From contig CAMBPV010000012.1 in the NCBI GenBank assembly GCA_945869695.1, positions 1-45,147 on the forward strand: a stretch of 45,147 nt of DNA. The letters run 5' to 3'. This stretch comes from Prosthecobacter debontii (lineage in GTDB: Bacteria; Verrucomicrobiota; Verrucomicrobiia; Verrucomicrobiales; Verrucomicrobiaceae). Position 1 is the first letter of the stretch. Each line of letters starts with the position of its first letter. Below the pieces are notes generated by a model. That model was not told the origin of the DNA. It worked only from the letters and a program-made list of their open reading frames with translations, and did not search any database. Of the stretch, positions 43,501 to 45,147 are shown in pieces. A program made the position numbers and the translations under genes.

Positions 43501-45147
43501 AGAACGAAATCATCGCCAAACTCACACCCGAGGTCGAAAAGCCCGGCAATTTGGCCAACGGCAAGGCCATGTTCACCGCCGCCTGCGCCGTGTGCCACAA
43601 ACTGGGCGATATCGGCAAGGACGTGGCCCCGCCGCTCGTCGGCATGGGCGCGCACGGACCGGCAGAGTTGCTCGTGCACATCGTGGACCCGAACCGCGAG
43701 GTCGATCCAAGCTTCTGGGCCTGGAACGTCACCAAAAAGAACGGCGACGTGCATGTCGGCGTCATCACCAGCGAAAACGCCGCGAGCATCAACCTGCGCA
43801 ACCAGGGCGGCGATGTGGAGATTAAGAAGACCGACATCGCCACGCGTGAAAACACCCGCCGCAGCCTCATGCCGGAAGGGCTCGACGCGCTCGGCCCCGA
43901 GGTGCTGCGAGACATCCTCGCCTTCATCTGTGGCAGTGGCGACCAGAAGTATCGCGTGATCGACCTGCGCGCCGCCTACAACGCCGACAGCCGCGTCGGC
44001 ATCTTCCGCGGCGAGGAGTTCAAGGACGAAACCGTCACGCTGCACAAGTTTGGCAACGTCACCGTGCATGGCGTTCCATTCTTCATCATGGACCCTGAAA
44101 AATCGCAGACCGGTGCCAGCATCATCGCGCTCAAAGGCGGCGGCAAAGGCACCGTGGCCGACAATTTCCCCACCCAGGTCGAAATCGCCACCAATGCCAC
44201 CGCGGCCAGCCTCCACATGCTCGGCGGCGTCGCCGGCTGGGCCTGGCCCTTCGGTGGTGAAGGCGCGATCGGCAAACCGGCGATGAACGTGCACGTCGAA
44301 TACGCGGACGGCGACAAAGAGTCCATCGTCCTCAAGAACGGCGAGCATTTCGCCGACTACATCGGCCGCGCCGAAGTGCCGCTGAGTGATGACGCGGGCG
44401 ATTTCACGCGCCGCGGCCAGTTGCGCTATCTCGCGGTCAATTTGAAGAAAAAAGCGCAGCTCAAGAAGCTCACGCTCGAAACCAGCGGCAGCATCATCGC
44501 ACCCTGCACCGTCGCCATCACCGCCAGCGCGGAACCTGCCAAACAAGGAGTGACGGCTTCCAGCCGTCAGCCAAAAGGGATGGCTGGAAGCCCTCCCTCC
44601 CCGGACGGCCCCAAAGAAGGCGCGAAGGGCGACGGACCGCTCGTGCCCGCCTCACCCGTTCAATGGGAAGCCGGTAAAACACGCGTCCTCGTCATCGGCG
44701 GCGGTTCCTCGCATAACTTCAAAGACTTCTTCGGCAACACCGATGTCGCCACGCTCAAAGCCGCTGGCTTCACCGTCCACTACACCGAAGACCGCGACCA
44801 AGCCGCCGCCGAACTGAAAAACGCCGATGCAGCCATCATCAGCGTGAACCGCAAATTCTTTGACACCGCCGTGTATCGCAAAGCGCTCTTCGATTTCGCC
44901 GCAGCAGGCAAAGGCATCGTTATGCTGCATCCCGGCACTTGGTATGGCTTTGGCGGCTGGCCGGAGCTAAATGCGCAAATTGTCGGCGGAGGAGCCCGCG
45001 GGCATGACCGGATTCATCCCTTCGACGTGAAAGCTGTGAAAGCCGATCATCCCGTGATGAAGGACGTGCCCGCCAGCTTCACGGTCGAAGACGAACTCTA
45101 TTACGTAAACGCCGAGCCGGAAAAAATTCCCGAAGGCACCGCGAAGA
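40530..45147 (+). CDS. Giant ThuA / PVC membrane-bound dehydrogenase / cytochrome c / ThuA protein (runs off the window)
   Basis: The frame is open from the ATG at 40530 to the window end (over 1539 codons). A signal peptide (MKLFLPLFCLSFFCLSLEAA) is followed by a ThuA domain at about 25-240 (VTIHAGAVSKDHDWFKGIIG, GHYHKNFSHPTMRTLLLRGI). Next comes the PVC dehydrogenase propeller at about 290-660, with two NGDGV/TDGDGV calcium loops. A HEAT-like stretch precedes a c-type haem domain with CAVCH (Cys1019-Cys1022-His1023). A jelly-roll-like segment follows. A second ThuA domain begins near residue 1384 (TRVLVIGGGSSHNFKDFFG) and is cut by the window end. It should be periplasmic sugar or polyol metabolism; the substrate is unknown. 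Two inverted-repeat pairs lie inside the frame at residues about 884-926 and about 1340-1357. Confidence 0.9.
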   Translation, partial: MKLFLPLFCLSFFCLSLEAAEPLRVFIRAGKKSHGPGAHDFPQFLKEWVPMLNERGAKADGGMEFPTKEQLDKTDVLILHAQEAGNIKIGEERKNLLEFIARGGGVVTIHAGAVSKDHDWFKGIIGGSWHFGQTKWLEGPMHLYFTDKENPITKDMSNFAMDDEIYYDMDLLPECRILAGAYTPKPQGTRNEKANKRAEEITKGGKVVSIYDVQPQVWTYEKDAYRSFVCIPGHYHKNFSHPTMRTLLLRGIAWAGKRENADELCKPEELGDNLRYVEGGPTHPSKAAEKIEVHPEFDLSLVAAEPLINKVMNIDWDEKGRLWVCETPEYPNGRRELNVEKWKDSGSWTKKYDRDPTDRISWLEDTNGDGVMDKKHVFADKLELVTSFVFYKNGVIACAAPDIWNLQDTDGDGVADKREKLYTNLGTGDTHAVINNMRWGLDGWVYSSHGYSGGNVTAVNAPDKPAVGIGSGVIRFKPDGTEIEQYASRGGNTWGLDITSDGQVFFTQPTSGTVFFHVVLPEYVLAKGKIPGTTSWKGMISGQKTFPAMSWPEQAYVQIDQVGQFTAAAGCAIYEGGAWPAKWNYSYFTTEPTLNIVHHQFVEKDGVSYNTHKEPGREETEFMRSKDLWFRPIENRVGPDGALYVVDFYNQAVIHNDTRGPIHGPANAAVRPDRDHYFGRVWKVQHKQAKPVAGSFYHHSADSKGTMGSSALRTFESKADALATFKSAQDDWTRSAVIAAAVDHADDTIAQALKAPEGVEGLVAALLPSAKSADKLITSAANADARADVLKVAILRGIAQRMNSEIAKSPPPLDAFKKLLGSSLAGLVLPIVSRWENCEDLVGQMSVAQESLMKSVNDSSVSIDARIGAAQALIGVGGDAAELVVRALARPDAPQALQAAIITALSEKGDTMALVTSMNGLKPELRTQAFDAVLKRPEATLALLASIADGKIEPKILGPGNVARLRTHPNKNVAKQANAMMDKLNPGAKAKNEIIAKLTPEVEKPGNLANGKAMFTAACAVCHKLGDIGKDVAPPLVGMGAHGPAELLVHIVDPNREVDPSFWAWNVTKKNGDVHVGVITSENAASINLRNQGGDVEIKKTDIATRENTRRSLMPEGLDALGPEVLRDILAFICGSGDQKYRVIDLRAAYNADSRVGIFRGEEFKDETVTLHKFGNVTVHGVPFFIMDPEKSQTGASIIALKGGGKGTVADNFPTQVEIATNATAASLHMLGGVAGWAWPFGGEGAIGKPAMNVHVEYADGDKESIVLKNGEHFADYIGRAEVPLSDDAGDFTRRGQLRYLAVNLKKKAQLKKLTLETSGSIIAPCTVAITASAEPAKQGVTASSRQPKGMAGSPPSPDGPKEGAKGDGPLVPASPVQWEAGKTRVLVIGGGSSHNFKDFFGNTDVATLKAAGFTVHYTEDRDQAAAELKNADAAIISVNRKFFDTAVYRKALFDFAAAGKGIVMLHPGTWYGFGGWPELNAQIVGGGARGHDRIHPFDVKAVKADHPVMKDVPASFTVEDELYYVNAEPEKIPEGTAK
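43179..43305. repeat. Inverted pair of 20-bp palindromic repeats inside a gene
   Basis: GTAGTTCGGGCTTTAGCCCG (43179-43198) and CGGGCTGAAGCCCGAACTAC (43286-43305) are inverted copies, 19 of 20 bases matching, 87 bp apart. Each arm also folds alone (CGGGCT-TT-AGCCCG). They lie in the HEAT-like part of the ThuA/dehydrogenase gene, which stays open through both. I recall similar GTAGTTCGGGCT elements dispersed in Planctomycetes/Verrucomicrobia genomes. Confidence 0.75.
44548..44600. repeat. Second inverted pair of palindromic repeats inside the same gene
   Basis: GGAGTGACGGCTTCCAGCC (44548-44566) and GGCTGGAAGCCCTCCCTCC (44582-44600) are inverted copies, 17 of 19 bases matching. The first arm contains the hairpin GACGGCT-TCC-AGCCGTC (44552-44568). 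They code for a Ser/Pro/Gly-rich linker between the jelly-roll-like part and the second ThuA domain. Confidence 0.75.

Noticed and set aside
43302-44546. Long open frame on the minus strand (about 414 codons) opposite the ThuA/cytochrome gene, and a similar one at 43058-43927
   Set aside because: Both are antisense to a clearly coding frame with a haem motif. High-GC codon use opens the complementary frames, and their protein composition has no recognisable domain.

Overview
The window looks like chromosomal DNA of a Verrucomicrobia (PVC superphylum) bacterium, probably a Verrucomicrobiaceae/Prosthecobacter-like relative. The evidence is the lineage-typical protein families: PVC-type c-type cytochromes of the PSCyt1/DUF1587 kind, a ThuA-dehydrogenase-cytochrome giant protein, a neutral-ceramidase-like protein with a LamG tail, a prepilin with a choice-of-anchor-K-like domain, and a pilus/secretion locus that resembles the Akkermansia Amuc_1098-1102 type IV pilus-like genes. 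The taxon is inferred; no marker gene was compared.

Left part (1-13 kb). The window opens in what looks like the end of an insertion sequence that has cut off a PSCyt1/DUF1587 cytochrome gene. A solitary nucleotidyltransferase gene follows, sitting between a 3'-end fragment of an oligopeptidase gene and the intact oligopeptidase B gene. Oligopeptidase B, a diheme cytochrome c and a siroheme sulfite reductase (CysI) run leftward as a probable unit. Divergent from cysI lie aguB-aguA (agmatine to putrescine) and an M20 deacylase. Then come tRNA-Ser(GGA), a fused siroheme-decarboxylase-like (AhbA/AhbB) protein, a small lipoprotein, and an odd HTH-first response regulator.

Middle part (13.7-19.5 kb). 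This is a set of envelope and housekeeping genes: an HtrA-like protease fused to a LamG-like and a SirB1-like domain, a DMT permease, a GNAT acetyltransferase, an L,D-transpeptidase lipoprotein, and a TraB/GumN lipoprotein.

Pilus/secretion locus (19.5-31.6 kb). A secretin gene faces left. Across an AT-rich divergent promoter region, ten close-packed genes face right. They encode a 555-aa prepilin with an adhesin-like tail, a PilT-type ATPase, PilM-, PilN-, PilO- and PilP-like proteins, three minor-pseudopilin-like proteins (the central one without Glu5, as in GspK), and a GspF/PilC platform protein. No PilB/GspE ATPase, no prepilin peptidase and no ordinary small major pilin gene is visible here. 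This is the most interesting system in the window.

Right part (31.6-45.1 kb). An M50-like membrane protease is followed by about 1 kb of repeat-rich non-coding DNA. Next is a tight rightward set: a HemN/HemW-like radical SAM protein, a chorismate-lyase-like protein and an alpha/beta hydrolase, followed by a ceramidase-like protein and threonine synthase. After a convergent hypothetical gene, the window ends inside a giant ThuA / membrane-bound-dehydrogenase / cytochrome c / ThuA gene. This gene carries two pairs of inverted palindromic repeats inside its reading frame.
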